64,000 bases of DNA from NCBI RefSeq assembly GCF_014284255.1, contig NZ_JACOFV010000002.1, forward strand, positions 346,401 through 410,400. The letters run 5' to 3'. A program made the translations under genes and the position numbers. Positions 8,476 through 17,538 of the stretch are shown here, one piece after another. Source of the DNA: Cognatundibacterium jejuense. GTDB lineage: Bacteria > Pseudomonadota > Gammaproteobacteria > Burkholderiales > Burkholderiaceae_D. A model generated the notes under the pieces. That model made no database searches and was not told the origin of the DNA. It saw nothing but the letters and a program-made list of their open reading frames with translations. The number at the start of each line of letters is the position of its first letter. Position 1 is the stretch's first letter.

Positions 8476-9095
8476 AACCACAGATTACTATAGACCGGGC
8501 ACGTATCTGGATAGCCGTTGTTGCGCTAGGTCTTATTGCGCTTGGAAGCTTCTGGGTCGAAAACGCATTTCGTCAACGCGGAGAAGACGATGCACGAAAA
8601 TCGTCGATAAGACTTGAACCTGATTATTACGTTGAGCATTTCAACTTCATCCGCTTGTCAAATAGTAGCAAAGCAAATTATCACTTGACCGGCGATCGCT
8701 TAATTCATCTGCCACGCACGGATCAGTACGAAATTACTCATCCGCATATTAATAGTTTTGACAGTACCCGCATGCCAGTGACCATCATTGCTGAGCGCGC
8801 TGTCGTCGATCAAAAATCTGAAGCCGTCAATCCTAAACGTGAACACGATATTGTGCACTTGTATGACACTGTCAGCGTAGAACGTCCGGAGGGACTTAAT
8901 TCAAATTTTATGCGACTGGAAACTAATTACCTGATGTTGATACCAGATAATGATCTGGTGACATCGGATCACCCAGTCACCCTATTTACCAATGGGATGG
9001 AAGCTCACGCGATAGGCATGATCGCCAATAACTCGACTCAGCAATTGGAGTTATTAAGCAAAGTACATGCACGTTTAAAAAAACGCGGTAGCTGA
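8472..9095 (+). CDS. lptC: LPS export protein LptC
   Basis: 207 residues. One N-terminal membrane helix (IWIAVVALGLIALGSFWV) is followed by a periplasmic beta-rich domain. LptC links the inner-membrane LptBFG extractor to the periplasmic bridge protein LptA. Sequence identity in this family is low, so the call rests on length, topology and position between kdsC and lptA. The start overlaps the kdsC stop by 4 bases. Confidence 0.9.
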   Translation: MKPQITIDRARIWIAVVALGLIALGSFWVENAFRQRGEDDARKSSIRLEPDYYVEHFNFIRLSNSSKANYHLTGDRLIHLPRTDQYEITHPHINSFDSTRMPVTIIAERAVVDQKSEAVNPKREHDIVHLYDTVSVERPEGLNSNFMRLETNYLMLIPDNDLVTSDHPVTLFTNGMEAHAIGMIANNSTQQLELLSKVHARLKKRGS

Positions 9096-9132
9096 AACCT
9101 CGACGTATCAGACAAAATTTAGAAAGAAAAAA

Positions 9133-9708
9133 ATGCGCCTGCCTCTCTTTTGCTCTCATCAAATAATGAGTTCAATCTTACTGCTCGGCATGACGACAAC
9201 GTTTTTATTGCCTGCTTATGCGGAAAAAGCCGACAGCCAAAAAGAAATGGTCATCGAAGCCGAACACCTGGTGAGTGATGGTAAAACCAACATTACCACT
9301 GCAACTGGTGACGTTGTTATTACCAAGGGCACGTTAATTGTGAAATCCGAACGCGCAGTCGCAACTAAAACCCCTGAAGATTTCCAACACGTTAATCTGT
9401 ATAGTAAATCGGGTGGAAAAGTCAGATTCCGTCAGAAACGTGATGGTGGCCCGGATCTTTGGGTTGAAGGTGAGGCAGATCGTGCGGAATACGACGAAAA
9501 AACAGAGTTCGTCAAATTCATCTCTAAAGCAAAAGTGCGTTACCTAGACGGCAAGAAGGTTACAGATGAACAAGAAGGCGAATTTCTTTCTTACGACAGC
9601 AAAAACGATGTCTTCGTTGGCACCAACACAAGTAATGGCACGGTGGTTTCTGGCGGTGGCAGAATCAAACTGACGATACAACCAAAAACTGATAAACAGA
9701 CAAATTAA
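9133..9708 (+). CDS. lptA: LPS transport periplasmic protein LptA
   Basis: 191 residues. A signal peptide ([15 protein letters not shown]) is followed by an OstA-like beta-jellyroll domain with the pattern [21 protein letters not shown] and VKSERAV. LptA forms the bridge that carries LPS across the periplasm. It lies 37 bases after lptC and one base before lptB. A run AGAAAGAAAAAA precedes the ATG as a weak ribosome-binding site. Confidence 0.93.
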   Translation: MRLPLFCSHQIMSSILLLGMTTTFLLPAYAEKADSQKEMVIEAEHLVSDGKTNITTATGDVVITKGTLIVKSERAVATKTPEDFQHVNLYSKSGGKVRFRQKRDGGPDLWVEGEADRAEYDEKTEFVKFISKAKVRYLDGKKVTDEQEGEFLSYDSKNDVFVGTNTSNGTVVSGGGRIKLTIQPKTDKQTN

Positions 9709-9709
9709 G

Positions 9710-10474
9710 ATGCCAGCCAACACTTCAGAAAAAAATAGCATTCTGGTCGTTAAAGGTTTGCAAAAGCGCTATGGCGCACGACAAGTTGTCAGAGATGTTT
9801 CTTTATCGGTAAAAAGTGGTGAGGTGGTTGGTTTGCTCGGCCCCAATGGTGCTGGTAAAACCACTTCGTTTTACATGATCGTTGGCTTGGTGCCATCAGA
9901 TGGCGGAGAAATCAGTATCGATGGCGTGGCTATTTCAGGTTTACCTATACATCAACGCGCGGTCTTAGGTTTATCCTATTTACCGCAAGAAGCATCGGTA
10001 TTCAGAAAACTGACGGTAGAAGAAAACATTCGTGCTGTTTTGGAATTGCAGAAAGATAAGAATAAAAAATATCTTTCAAAGCAGAAAATTGATCGGCGTC
10101 TGGATGCTTTGCTAGTGGATTTACAAATTGAAAAAATTCGCGAAAGCCAGGCGCTGTCATTATCTGGTGGTGAACGACGACGCGTCGAAATCGCCCGCGC
10201 ATTGGCAACTAATCCTCGCTTCGTATTACTGGACGAACCATTCGCTGGTGTTGATCCCATTGCCGTGATTGAGATACAACGTATCGTAAGATTCCTGAAA
10301 GAGCGTGGTATAGGCGTATTGATTACCGATCACAACGTGCGTGAGACGCTGGGCATTTGTGATCATGCTTATATCATCAACCAGGGCGCGGTGTTGGCCA
10401 GCGGTAAGCCTGATGACATCATTGAGAACGAATCAGTGCGTCGGGTTTATCTAGGAGAGCATTTCCGCATGTGA
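9710..10474 (+). CDS. lptB: LPS export ABC transporter ATPase LptB
   Basis: 254 residues. It is a soluble ABC ATPase powering LPS extraction by LptFG. Walker [11 protein letters not shown]-loop LPQEASVF, signature [15 protein letters not shown], Walker [14 protein letters not shown] and the switch histidine in [10 protein letters not shown] are all present. lptF and lptG are not in the window and must lie elsewhere, as in most proteobacteria. Confidence 0.97.
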   Translation: MPANTSEKNSILVVKGLQKRYGARQVVRDVSLSVKSGEVVGLLGPNGAGKTTSFYMIVGLVPSDGGEISIDGVAISGLPIHQRAVLGLSYLPQEASVFRKLTVEENIRAVLELQKDKNKKYLSKQKIDRRLDALLVDLQIEKIRESQALSLSGGERRRVEIARALATNPRFVLLDEPFAGVDPIAVIEIQRIVRFLKERGIGVLITDHNVRETLGICDHAYIINQGAVLASGKPDDIIENESVRRVYLGEHFRM

Positions 10475-10485
10475 CGGAAAGCATC

Positions 10486-11970
10486 ATGAAACAAAGCCTG
10501 CAACTACGTACTTCCCAACATCTGGCATTAACGCCGCAATTGCAACAGTCGATCAGATTATTGCAATTGTCGACGCTGGAGTTGCATCAGGAATTAGAGA
10601 CACTACTCATAGAAAATCCCTTGCTGGAACGTGTAGACGATCCTATGGACAATGCTCTACGTCTACTTGCAGATGGTGCTATCAATACATCAAGTAACAC
10701 ACCTGATGCCGGCATGGAGACTTCTAGCGCCAGAGAAAATACCAATAGTGCTGAAGAAACACCATCAGACAGCGAAATTGTACCCAATGACAGTGTCAGC
10801 GCCAACGAAGAAGAATGGAGCTTCAACGACGCGCCAGCAGGTCAGCACAGCGCTGAAGATGATGATGGTTACCGGCAACTAGAAGCCGCCCATATCTGCC
10901 TCCGAGAGCACTTGCTCGAGCAAATGCGTCTGAGCCTGCGCGAACCACGCGACCTAGCATTAGTAGAACTGATTATCGATGCAATTGACGATAATGGTTA
11001 CCTTTCAGAGACCCTTGATGAAATTCATTCCAGCTTGCCAATAGAACTCAGCGTCGAGCCCGAAGAATTATCATTCGCGTTATCGATGGTACAAAGCTTT
11101 GATCCGTCAGGGGTTGGTGCCAGAAGTGCTGCCGAATGTCTTGCAATACAGATAAAACGTTTACCCCAAATCCCATTTGTCACACGACGTCTGGCATTAG
11201 CTATTGTTGAAAAACAATTAAATTTATTTGCACAAAGAGATTTCACGAAATTAAAAAAAATCTTTGATTGCGATGACGAGGATTTGCGCGAAGCACAAAT
11301 TGTCATACGCGCATGTCACCCTAGACCAGGGTATGCATTTGCCAAGAGCAGTTCTGACTATGTTGTGCCCGACGTTATCGTTAAAAAAACTGCGCATGGC
11401 TGGCAAGTCTCGCTCAATCAAGATGTGATGCCCAAGCTGCGCGTCAGCAGTATGTACGCCAATCTGATGCGGCAACATCGCGGAGAGAACGGACTTGGTG
11501 CACAGCTTCAAGAAGCACGCTGGCTCATCAAAAATATGCGGCAGCGCTTTGAGACAATTTTGCGCGTTGCACAAGCGATAGTAGAAAGACAGCGTAATTT
11601 TTTCACCCATGGCGCCGTCGCAATGCGTCCCCTTGTTTTGCGCGAAATAGCTGATACACTAGGATTACACGAGAGTACTATTTCCCGTGTTACGACCCAA
11701 AAATACATGTTGACCCCACATGGCATGTTTGAGTTAAAGTATTTTTTCGGCAGCCATGTCGCGACGGAAACCGGGGGGGAAGCATCGTCCACCGCGATAC
11801 GAGCACTTATCAAGCAGTTAATAGGAGCAGAAGACCAGAAAAGCCCACTCTCTGACAGTAAAATCGCAGAAATGCTGGGTGAACAGGGTATGGTAATTGC
11901 CCGACGTACAGTCGCCAAATACCGCGAAGCTCTGAAAATTCCACCCGTCAGTATGCGTAAATGTTTGTAA
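10486..11970 (+). CDS. rpoN: RNA polymerase sigma-54 factor
   Basis: 494 residues. Region I begins MKQSLQLRTSQHLALTPQLQ and directs contact with activator ATPases; an acidic linker follows (about residues 60-130), then the core-binding region, a helix-turn-helix (ADTLGLHESTISRVTT) and the RpoN box ARRTVAKYRE that reads the -24 element. The ATG at 10486 is chosen by similarity to the family N-terminus; a GTG at 10471 overlapping the lptB stop is possible. It sits between lptB and hpf, the classic neighbourhood. Confidence 0.97.
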   Translation: MKQSLQLRTSQHLALTPQLQQSIRLLQLSTLELHQELETLLIENPLLERVDDPMDNALRLLADGAINTSSNTPDAGMETSSARENTNSAEETPSDSEIVPNDSVSANEEEWSFNDAPAGQHSAEDDDGYRQLEAAHICLREHLLEQMRLSLREPRDLALVELIIDAIDDNGYLSETLDEIHSSLPIELSVEPEELSFALSMVQSFDPSGVGARSAAECLAIQIKRLPQIPFVTRRLALAIVEKQLNLFAQRDFTKLKKIFDCDDEDLREAQIVIRACHPRPGYAFAKSSSDYVVPDVIVKKTAHGWQVSLNQDVMPKLRVSSMYANLMRQHRGENGLGAQLQEARWLIKNMRQRFETILRVAQAIVERQRNFFTHGAVAMRPLVLREIADTLGLHESTISRVTTQKYMLTPHGMFELKYFFGSHVATETGGEASSTAIRALIKQLIGAEDQKSPLSDSKIAEMLGEQGMVIARRTVAKYREALKIPPVSMRKCL

Positions 11971-11978
11971 CAAAGTCC

Positions 11979-12008
11979 TTGTAATTCCGGTTTAAATTGC
12001 TATATATG
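11979..12008 (+). promoter_or_regulatory. Candidate promoter of hpf
   Basis: TTGTAA (11979-11984) and an AT-rich -10 region TATATATG (12001-12008) at 16-18 bp spacing lie in the gap between rpoN and hpf, about 70 bases before the hpf start. Confidence 0.4.
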
Positions 12009-12079
12009 ATTTAGCTCAAGACACTTCCGATGAAATGAGCGCATCGTAATAGCAAGCAACATTACCATAGGAGCACAGT

Positions 12080-12424
12080 ATGAATCTCACCATCAGTGGA
12101 CATCACGTCGAAGTAACTCCTGCAATCCGCGAATACGTACACACCAAGCTGGAAAGAGTCCGGCGACACTTCGATCAAGTCATTGATATTGCCGTCATCC
12201 TGACGGTTGACAAGCTCCGCGAGAAAGACAAACGCCACAAGGCGGATATCAATCTGCACATCAGCGGTAAAGATATCCATGTAGAAAGTCTGGCGCATGA
12301 TTTGTATGCAGCCATTGATGCACTGGTAGACAAACTGGATCGTCAAGTGATCAAACACAAAGACAAGATTCAAGAACATCACCACGATGCAATTAAACAC
12401 ATGCCAGATCCGGCATCGGCATAA
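12080..12424 (+). CDS. hpf: Ribosome hibernation promoting factor
   Basis: 114 residues, the short HPF form. It binds the 30S decoding region and favours 100S dimers in stationary phase. The sequence [20 protein letters not shown] and [21 protein letters not shown] matches the family, ending with a His-rich tail. AGGAG lies 8 bases before the ATG. A strong terminator follows, so this is the last gene of the block; ptsN and hprK, which often come next in betaproteobacteria, are absent here. Confidence 0.95.
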   Translation: MNLTISGHHVEVTPAIREYVHTKLERVRRHFDQVIDIAVILTVDKLREKDKRHKADINLHISGKDIHVESLAHDLYAAIDALVDKLDRQVIKHKDKIQEHHHDAIKHMPDPASA

Positions 12425-12458
12425 TCGCCACCCCCTGTTCATTCAGGGTCACTAAAAC

Positions 12459-12480
12459 AAGGACGCTATCTGGCGTCCTT
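12459..12480 (+). terminator. Terminator after hpf
   Basis: Perfect 8-bp stem AAGGACGC / GCGTCCTT with a 6-base loop followed by TTTTT. Confidence 0.88.
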
Positions 12481-12587
12481 TTTTATTGCTATCCCACACA
12501 TCACTCAATCCGCACTAAAGACCGTGACGGCAAGCGCGCAGCAGCATAAAATACCAGCTTTACCACGATCAATTTATTGGTATCCCT

Positions 12588-13682
12588 ATGAGCGAATACG
12601 TTGTCACTTCTGTCAAAAATCAAATCGGCTTCATTACATTAGATCGCCCCAAAGCACTCAATTCCCTATCATTGGACATGGTAAGAAGTATCACGGCTGC
12701 CTTATTGAAATGGCGTGATGATAACGAAATCCGTGCAGTGTTTATTCATAGCAGCAGCGAAAAAGCTTTATGTGCTGGTGGTGATATCCGTTTTTTTTAT
12801 GATGTCGGAACCTCTACTCCGACAGGCGACAGCGCATTGCTGGAAGATTTTTTTTCTGAAGAATACGCATTAAACCATTTAATTCATTTCTATCCAAAAC
12901 CGTATATTGCGCTGATGAACGGCGTGGTGATGGGGGGTGGCATGGGGATTGCACAAGCGGGCCCTGATAGTTGCTTGCGCATCGTGACTGAGCGTACCAA
13001 GATGGCAATGCCAGAAGTGAATATTGGCTTATTTCCAGACGTTGGCGGTGGTTATTTTCTGTCACGTACGCCAGGACAAATCGGTACCTATCTGGGTTTA
13101 ACTGGAGAAATTATCGGTGCTGCTGATGCGCTGTATGCTGGTTTGGCAGATGTATTTATTCCAACCAGCGAAATTTCTGGCTTAATGGAATTATTGAGCA
13201 ATAGTGATACATCCGATTTGCGCAAAGCAATTCACGATTTCGCCCGCCCTTACGCGACACAAGCTGAACCAGCGCAAAGTAAACTGGCGGCGCAACGTAC
13301 TGAAATAGATGCGCTATTTTCTGGCAATAGCGTGATGAATATTGCCGAAACACTCAAAAAGAACGATGGTGTATTTGCCCAAAGCACACTGGCCACCATG
13401 GAAAAGCGCTCACCGTTACTGATGTGTGTGACCCTCGAACAACTTCGCCGCAGCGCCAGCATGTCCGTGTCAGATTGCCTGCGCATGGAGAGAAATATGG
13501 TCCGACATTGCTTCAAACATGGCGAAGTACTCGAAGGGGTACGTGCCTTGGTAGTTGACAAAGACAATCAACCCAAATGGTCACCAGCGCACTTGTCTGA
13601 GGTCAGTGAAGACATGGTGGCAGGTTTTTTCAACGAAGTATGGCCAGCATATGCCCATCCTCTGCGCTCTTTGAATGGATAA
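12588..13682 (+). CDS. 3-hydroxyisobutyryl-CoA hydrolase-type enoyl-CoA hydratase/isomerase family protein
   Basis: 364 residues. It is a crotonase fold with oxyanion-hole segments KALCAGGDIRFFY and NGVVMGGGMGIAQAG, and the HIBCH-type active site MPEVNIGLFPDVGGGYFLSR. The extra C-terminal domain (about residues 230-364) is typical of HIBYL-CoA hydrolases, which act in valine breakdown. The adjacent branched-chain amino acid transporter fits that role, although it lies on the other strand. It is a single gene with its own terminator-like stem-loop. Confidence 0.9.
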   Translation: MSEYVVTSVKNQIGFITLDRPKALNSLSLDMVRSITAALLKWRDDNEIRAVFIHSSSEKALCAGGDIRFFYDVGTSTPTGDSALLEDFFSEEYALNHLIHFYPKPYIALMNGVVMGGGMGIAQAGPDSCLRIVTERTKMAMPEVNIGLFPDVGGGYFLSRTPGQIGTYLGLTGEIIGAADALYAGLADVFIPTSEISGLMELLSNSDTSDLRKAIHDFARPYATQAEPAQSKLAAQRTEIDALFSGNSVMNIAETLKKNDGVFAQSTLATMEKRSPLLMCVTLEQLRRSASMSVSDCLRMERNMVRHCFKHGEVLEGVRALVVDKDNQPKWSPAHLSEVSEDMVAGFFNEVWPAYAHPLRSLNG

Positions 13683-13690
13683 TTGACTCA

Positions 13691-13717
13691 TGTAGGGCGG
13701 ATGCAACCCACCCTACA
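13691..13717 (+). terminator. Stem-loop between convergent genes
   Basis: TGTAGGG / CCCTACA arms (7 bp) with a 13-base loop, followed by TTTT on the plus strand. It lies between the hydrolase gene and the convergent livF. It may serve as the terminator of the hydrolase; the sequence type also resembles dispersed TAGGGTGGG repeats seen in many genomes. Confidence 0.55.
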
Positions 13718-13735
13718 TTTTGCACTGCTCTAAAC

Positions 13736-14464
13736 TTAATGCTGCGAATTACCACCAAGGTACGCAGCTTTGACAGCCGGATCATTTTGCAGACTAGCGG
13801 CCGGACCATGCACAGAAATTTTGCCATTTTCTAAGACATAGCCATAATCTGCGACGGCTAACGCCGCAGCCGCAAATTGCTCAACCAACAGCATTGTCAT
13901 GCCCTCATGCTTCAGACGTTGGATGATACGGAACACTTCATCCACCAAAATCGGCGCCAGCCCCATCGATGGCTCATCCAGCAAAATAACTTCCGGATTT
14001 AACATCACGGCACGCGCCATCGCCAGCATTTGCTGCTCACCACCAGATAAAGTACCTGCGAGTTGATCACGACGTTCGCGTAAGCGTGGGAACAGCTCCA
14101 TCGCCTTTTGCAAATCAGTGTCAATATCACCGCGGTTACGCGAGCCGGTAAAGCGTGGGAAAGCGCCTAACAGCAAATTGTCTTTCACCGTCATCGTCGC
14201 AAACACGCGCCGACCTTCAGGTGAGTGAGCTAATCCAGCACGCGCAATTTTATGTGAATCAAGTCCGGTGATATCTTTACCAGCCAGACTCACTGTGCCC
14301 TCCTTCGGTTTCAACATGCCGGAAATTGCTCGCATGGTCGTTGTTTTACCAGCGCCATTTGAACCGATCAACGTTACCACTTTTCCTTTTGGGACGTCCA
14401 AAGAAATACCATGCAATACCTGCACCTTACCGTAAGCGGCGTGTAAATTTGAAATCGTTAACAT
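13736..14464 (-). CDS. livF: Branched-chain amino acid ABC transporter ATPase LivF
   Basis: 242 residues. Walker A GSNGAGKTT, signature LSGGEQQMLAMARAV and Walker B VILLDEPSMGLAP identify it, and the 'SMGLAP' form is typical of LivF rather than LivG. It would power uptake together with the LivG half of the fused gene next door, which lies 9 bases upstream. It is the last gene of the liv operon. Confidence 0.95.
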   Translation of the reverse strand: MLTISNLHAAYGKVQVLHGISLDVPKGKVVTLIGSNGAGKTTTMRAISGMLKPKEGTVSLAGKDITGLDSHKIARAGLAHSPEGRRVFATMTVKDNLLLGAFPRFTGSRNRGDIDTDLQKAMELFPRLRERRDQLAGTLSGGEQQMLAMARAVMLNPEVILLDEPSMGLAPILVDEVFRIIQRLKHEGMTMLLVEQFAAAALAVADYGYVLENGKISVHGPAASLQNDPAVKAAYLGGNSQH

Positions 14465-14473
14465 AGGTTTTCC

Positions 14474-16438
14474 TTACACCGCAGCTACGGGATGAACCGC
14501 GCCGCTCAGTTCTTCACTCACACTACCTCCCAGGTACGCTTCAATGACTTTGGGATCCGCTTGTACATCAGCTGGCTTACCTTCACAAATCTTCTGACCA
14601 AAATCAAGTACGGTAACGACATCACATAAGGACATCACAACATCCATATGATGTTCGATCAGAATAATCGTGATCCCATGCTCACGGATTTTACGAATAA
14701 TAGCGATGAGCTCTTTGATATCGGGTGCAGTCAAACCGGCAGCAGGCTCATCCAGCAACAACAATTGTGGATTCAAACCAAGAGCACGACCGATTTCTAA
14801 CAAACGCTGTTTGCCATATGGCAGGTTGCGCGCCTCTTCATTCGCCAGATCGGATAAGCCGACAAAGTGCAAAATACTGGCTGCACGTTCACGCGCAGCA
14901 CGCTCTTCACGCAAGTACCGTGGCGTATGCGCCATCGCATCAAACACGTTGCTACGGAAAGTACTATGCAAACCAACCAGCACGTTTTCAGTCGCTGTCA
15001 TTTCACCGAACAACTGCACGTTTTGGAAAGTACGAGCAACTCCACCTAAGGCGATTGCAGAAGGCGTTGTGCCTGAAATTACCTTACCGCTAAATTCAAC
15101 CGCACCATCGGTAGGTTTATAAATCCCCGTCAGCACATTCATCATCGTGCTTTTGCCTGAACCGTTTGGTCCGATCAACCCATGTACTGTTCCTCTGGCA
15201 ATTTGCAAGTCAACATGGTTCAAGGCTTTTAAACCACCAAATTGCATTAATAACTGACGTGCATTAAGTAATACTTCAGTACTGTCACCACCCGCTTTAG
15301 CGATCGCCAGACTGTCGCCAATTTTATCTGCGTCTGCAGATGCCATCAGATGACGTGGACCTTTACCAAACATGGCACTAACAAACCCAACAATCCCATC
15401 TTGCAAATAGTAGACGACAAACAAGGTCATCAAGCCAAAGATGGTCAAACGCCAGTCCGTAATATTTTCCAGCTTATAAGAAAACAAGGCCATGCCTACT
15501 GTTGCTACGACAGGCACCACCAGCTCACGTCCTGTTTTGCGCTTCTGAACCAAGGCCACGATTGCGCCTATCACTGCAATCACTGCGGCACCGGTAGAAA
15601 TCTGACGGAACAAGTCAATATCCGCCAACAACGAAGGCAGCATCACGACAATAAACGCACCGAGTAACGAACCAATCCGGCTCTTACGCCCGCCCATGAT
15701 CACCGCTAGCAGAAACAAAATCGTCAGTTCAAAATTGTAGGTATTCGGTGAAATATATTGTTCAGAATACGCGTATAAACTACCTGCTAAACCTGCCAAG
15801 GCTGCACTAATGACGAACGCATATACTTTGTAACGATATACCGATACGCCCATACAGTCAGAAGCAATCGGACTATCACGCAGCGCCTGAAATGCCCGAC
15901 CTAAATGCGAACTCAATACCCTGTGCACAACAATAAGGGCCAACACCATCATCACCGCCACCAGATAGTAAAAACCTACCTCAGTCATTTTTTGACCAAA
16001 CCACACTGGCTTAGTGATTTGTATGCCCATCGGACCTTCGGTTAAGAAGCTCATTTCATTGATCAGGATTTGCGTGATCGTACCGAACGCCAAAGTCACC
16101 ATCGCCAGATACGGCCCGGTAACTCGTAAGGCAGGTAAGGCCATAACCGCGCCAAACAAAGCCGCAACCACGATACTGGCTGGAAGCGCGACCAAAATTG
16201 GCATCCCTAACTTAAGAAACAACACTCCTGTCGTGTAGGAACCAATGCCAAACAATCCAGCATGACCTAACGACACTTGACCGGTATAACCAACCACGAT
16301 ATCGAGACCAAACAACAAAATCGCGTAAATTAAAATTGTCTCTGCCAGATGCAAATAATACGGATTGTGCATAAAGACGGGGAACAAACCCAGCGCAGCG
16401 ATACCAACAACAGAAACCGCTAAGGACTTTATATTCAT
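14474..16438 (-). CDS. livM-livG: Fused branched-chain amino acid permease LivM and ATPase LivG
   Basis: 654 residues in one open frame. The N-terminal part (about 1-320) is a LivM permease with many membrane helices (GLDIVVGYTGQVSLGHAGLF is its signature). Two or three further hydrophobic segments follow (about 320-370), then from about residue 395 a complete LivG ATPase: Walker A GPNGSGKST (about 422), signature region LPYGKQRLLEIGRAL and Walker B LLLLDEPAAGL (about 560). LivM and LivG are usually separate genes, though fused forms exist in Burkholderiales. The ATG at 16438 has AGGAAG upstream. There is no sign that the fusion is a sequencing artefact: both halves are full length and the linker is in frame. 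Confidence 0.93.
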   Translation of the reverse strand: MNIKSLAVSVVGIAALGLFPVFMHNPYYLHLAETILIYAILLFGLDIVVGYTGQVSLGHAGLFGIGSYTTGVLFLKLGMPILVALPASIVVAALFGAVMALPALRVTGPYLAMVTLAFGTITQILINEMSFLTEGPMGIQITKPVWFGQKMTEVGFYYLVAVMMVLALIVVHRVLSSHLGRAFQALRDSPIASDCMGVSVYRYKVYAFVISAALAGLAGSLYAYSEQYISPNTYNFELTILFLLAVIMGGRKSRIGSLLGAFIVVMLPSLLADIDLFRQISTGAAVIAVIGAIVALVQKRKTGRELVVPVVATVGMALFSYKLENITDWRLTIFGLMTLFVVYYLQDGIVGFVSAMFGKGPRHLMASADADKIGDSLAIAKAGGDSTEVLLNARQLLMQFGGLKALNHVDLQIARGTVHGLIGPNGSGKSTMMNVLTGIYKPTDGAVEFSGKVISGTTPSAIALGGVARTFQNVQLFGEMTATENVLVGLHSTFRSNVFDAMAHTPRYLREERAARERAASILHFVGLSDLANEEARNLPYGKQRLLEIGRALGLNPQLLLLDEPAAGLTAPDIKELIAIIRKIREHGITIILIEHHMDVVMSLCDVVTVLDFGQKICEGKPADVQADPKVIEAYLGGSVSEELSGAVHPVAAV

Positions 16439-16448
16439 GGCTTCTTCC

Positions 16449-17339
16449 TTATACTTTCTTGATCGCGGTTTTACCAAACAAACCCGCTGGTTTTATCGCT
16501 AATACCAGCAATAACAAAACCAGACCAGGTACTTCTTTGTAACCTGTAGAAACGTAGAAACCGGTCAGCGTCTCAGCAATACCTAAAATCAAGCCACCGA
16601 CAATGGCACCAACACCGGAAGTCAATCCACCAATAATCGCCACAGCAAACGCTTTTAAACCCAACGAAGAACCCATTGTCGCACCAGTCAGTGTCAAAGG
16701 TGCCACCAGCACCCCTGCAAACGCGGCAGTCGCTGATGACAGTGCATATGAAAACGTAATGACCATGCTGGTATTGATACCCATTAAACCTGCAGCATCT
16801 CGGTCATTCGATGTTGCTACGACTGCTTTTCCATAAATCGATTTACGATTAAATAATTCAACCGCTAACATAATCGCTAAGGCGCCAACAATGACCACGA
16901 TTTGCATAGGTTGTACATTCGCACCAAAAATTTGGAACGGTTGCGCCGACAAGGGTGAAGGGAAGGTCAAATCATCTTTGCCCCAGATATTTTCTGCGAC
17001 ATTTTTAAAAATGATAGCCAAAGCGATGGTGGACATAATCCAGCCAAATTCTGATTTGATTTTGATCGACGGGCGTACGGCGATCCACTCCACCACCATC
17101 CCTTGTAAACCGCCAAACAGAATCACCAGCGGTATCATCAACCAGTAATTCATATACGGGCCGCCATGAATACTACCTACCAGACTCAAACCAACCAGCG
17201 CGCCTAACATCAGCGACTCCCCCTGTCCAAAATTAAGGGTGCCGGAGGTGGCAAAGGTCAATTGATAGCCGAAAGCAATAACAGCGTAAATCATGCCAAG
17301 GGCAATGCCACTGAACACGAGTTGTAATAAGATTTCCAT
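16449..17339 (-). CDS. livH: Branched-chain amino acid ABC transporter permease LivH
   Basis: 296 residues, inner-membrane protein with about eight helices. GLALGMIYAVIAFGYQL-type N-terminus (here SGIALGMIYAVIAFGYQLTF) and TSGTLNFGQGESLMLGAL are LivH signatures. It pairs with the LivM half of the fused protein to form the transport channel. It begins the minus-strand permease/ATPase group and lies downstream of the binding-protein gene, separated by a stem-loop. Confidence 0.95.
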   Translation of the reverse strand: MEILLQLVFSGIALGMIYAVIAFGYQLTFATSGTLNFGQGESLMLGALVGLSLVGSIHGGPYMNYWLMIPLVILFGGLQGMVVEWIAVRPSIKIKSEFGWIMSTIALAIIFKNVAENIWGKDDLTFPSPLSAQPFQIFGANVQPMQIVVIVGALAIMLAVELFNRKSIYGKAVVATSNDRDAAGLMGINTSMVITFSYALSSATAAFAGVLVAPLTLTGATMGSSLGLKAFAVAIIGGLTSGVGAIVGGLILGIAETLTGFYVSTGYKEVPGLVLLLLVLAIKPAGLFGKTAIKKV

Positions 17340-17448
17340 TTTTCAATGCCTTAATGGAGCGCACAGCGTCGAACCTCACCCGGTAAGGCTACTTCCATAC
17401 CAGGTCTTACAAGCGTCAAAACAGTGCGGTTGCGGGATAAATAAAAAT

Positions 17449-17490
17449 GAACCAGGCGATAAAAACGATGATTCGTTTTCAGCCTGGTTC
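17449..17490 (-). terminator. Stem-loop between the binding-protein gene and livH
   Basis: Outer arms GAACCAGGC (17449-17457) and GCCTGGTTC (17482-17490), with inner pairing AAAACGA / TCGTTTT. On the minus strand it is followed by ATTTTTATTT. It lies about 50 bases after the stop of the binding-protein gene, where partial termination would give more binding protein than permease, as seen in many ABC operons. Confidence 0.75.
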
Positions 17491-17538
17491 CGGTATTACT
17501 CAGAAATACTTTGCATGCATCAACTACCCAGCAATATC

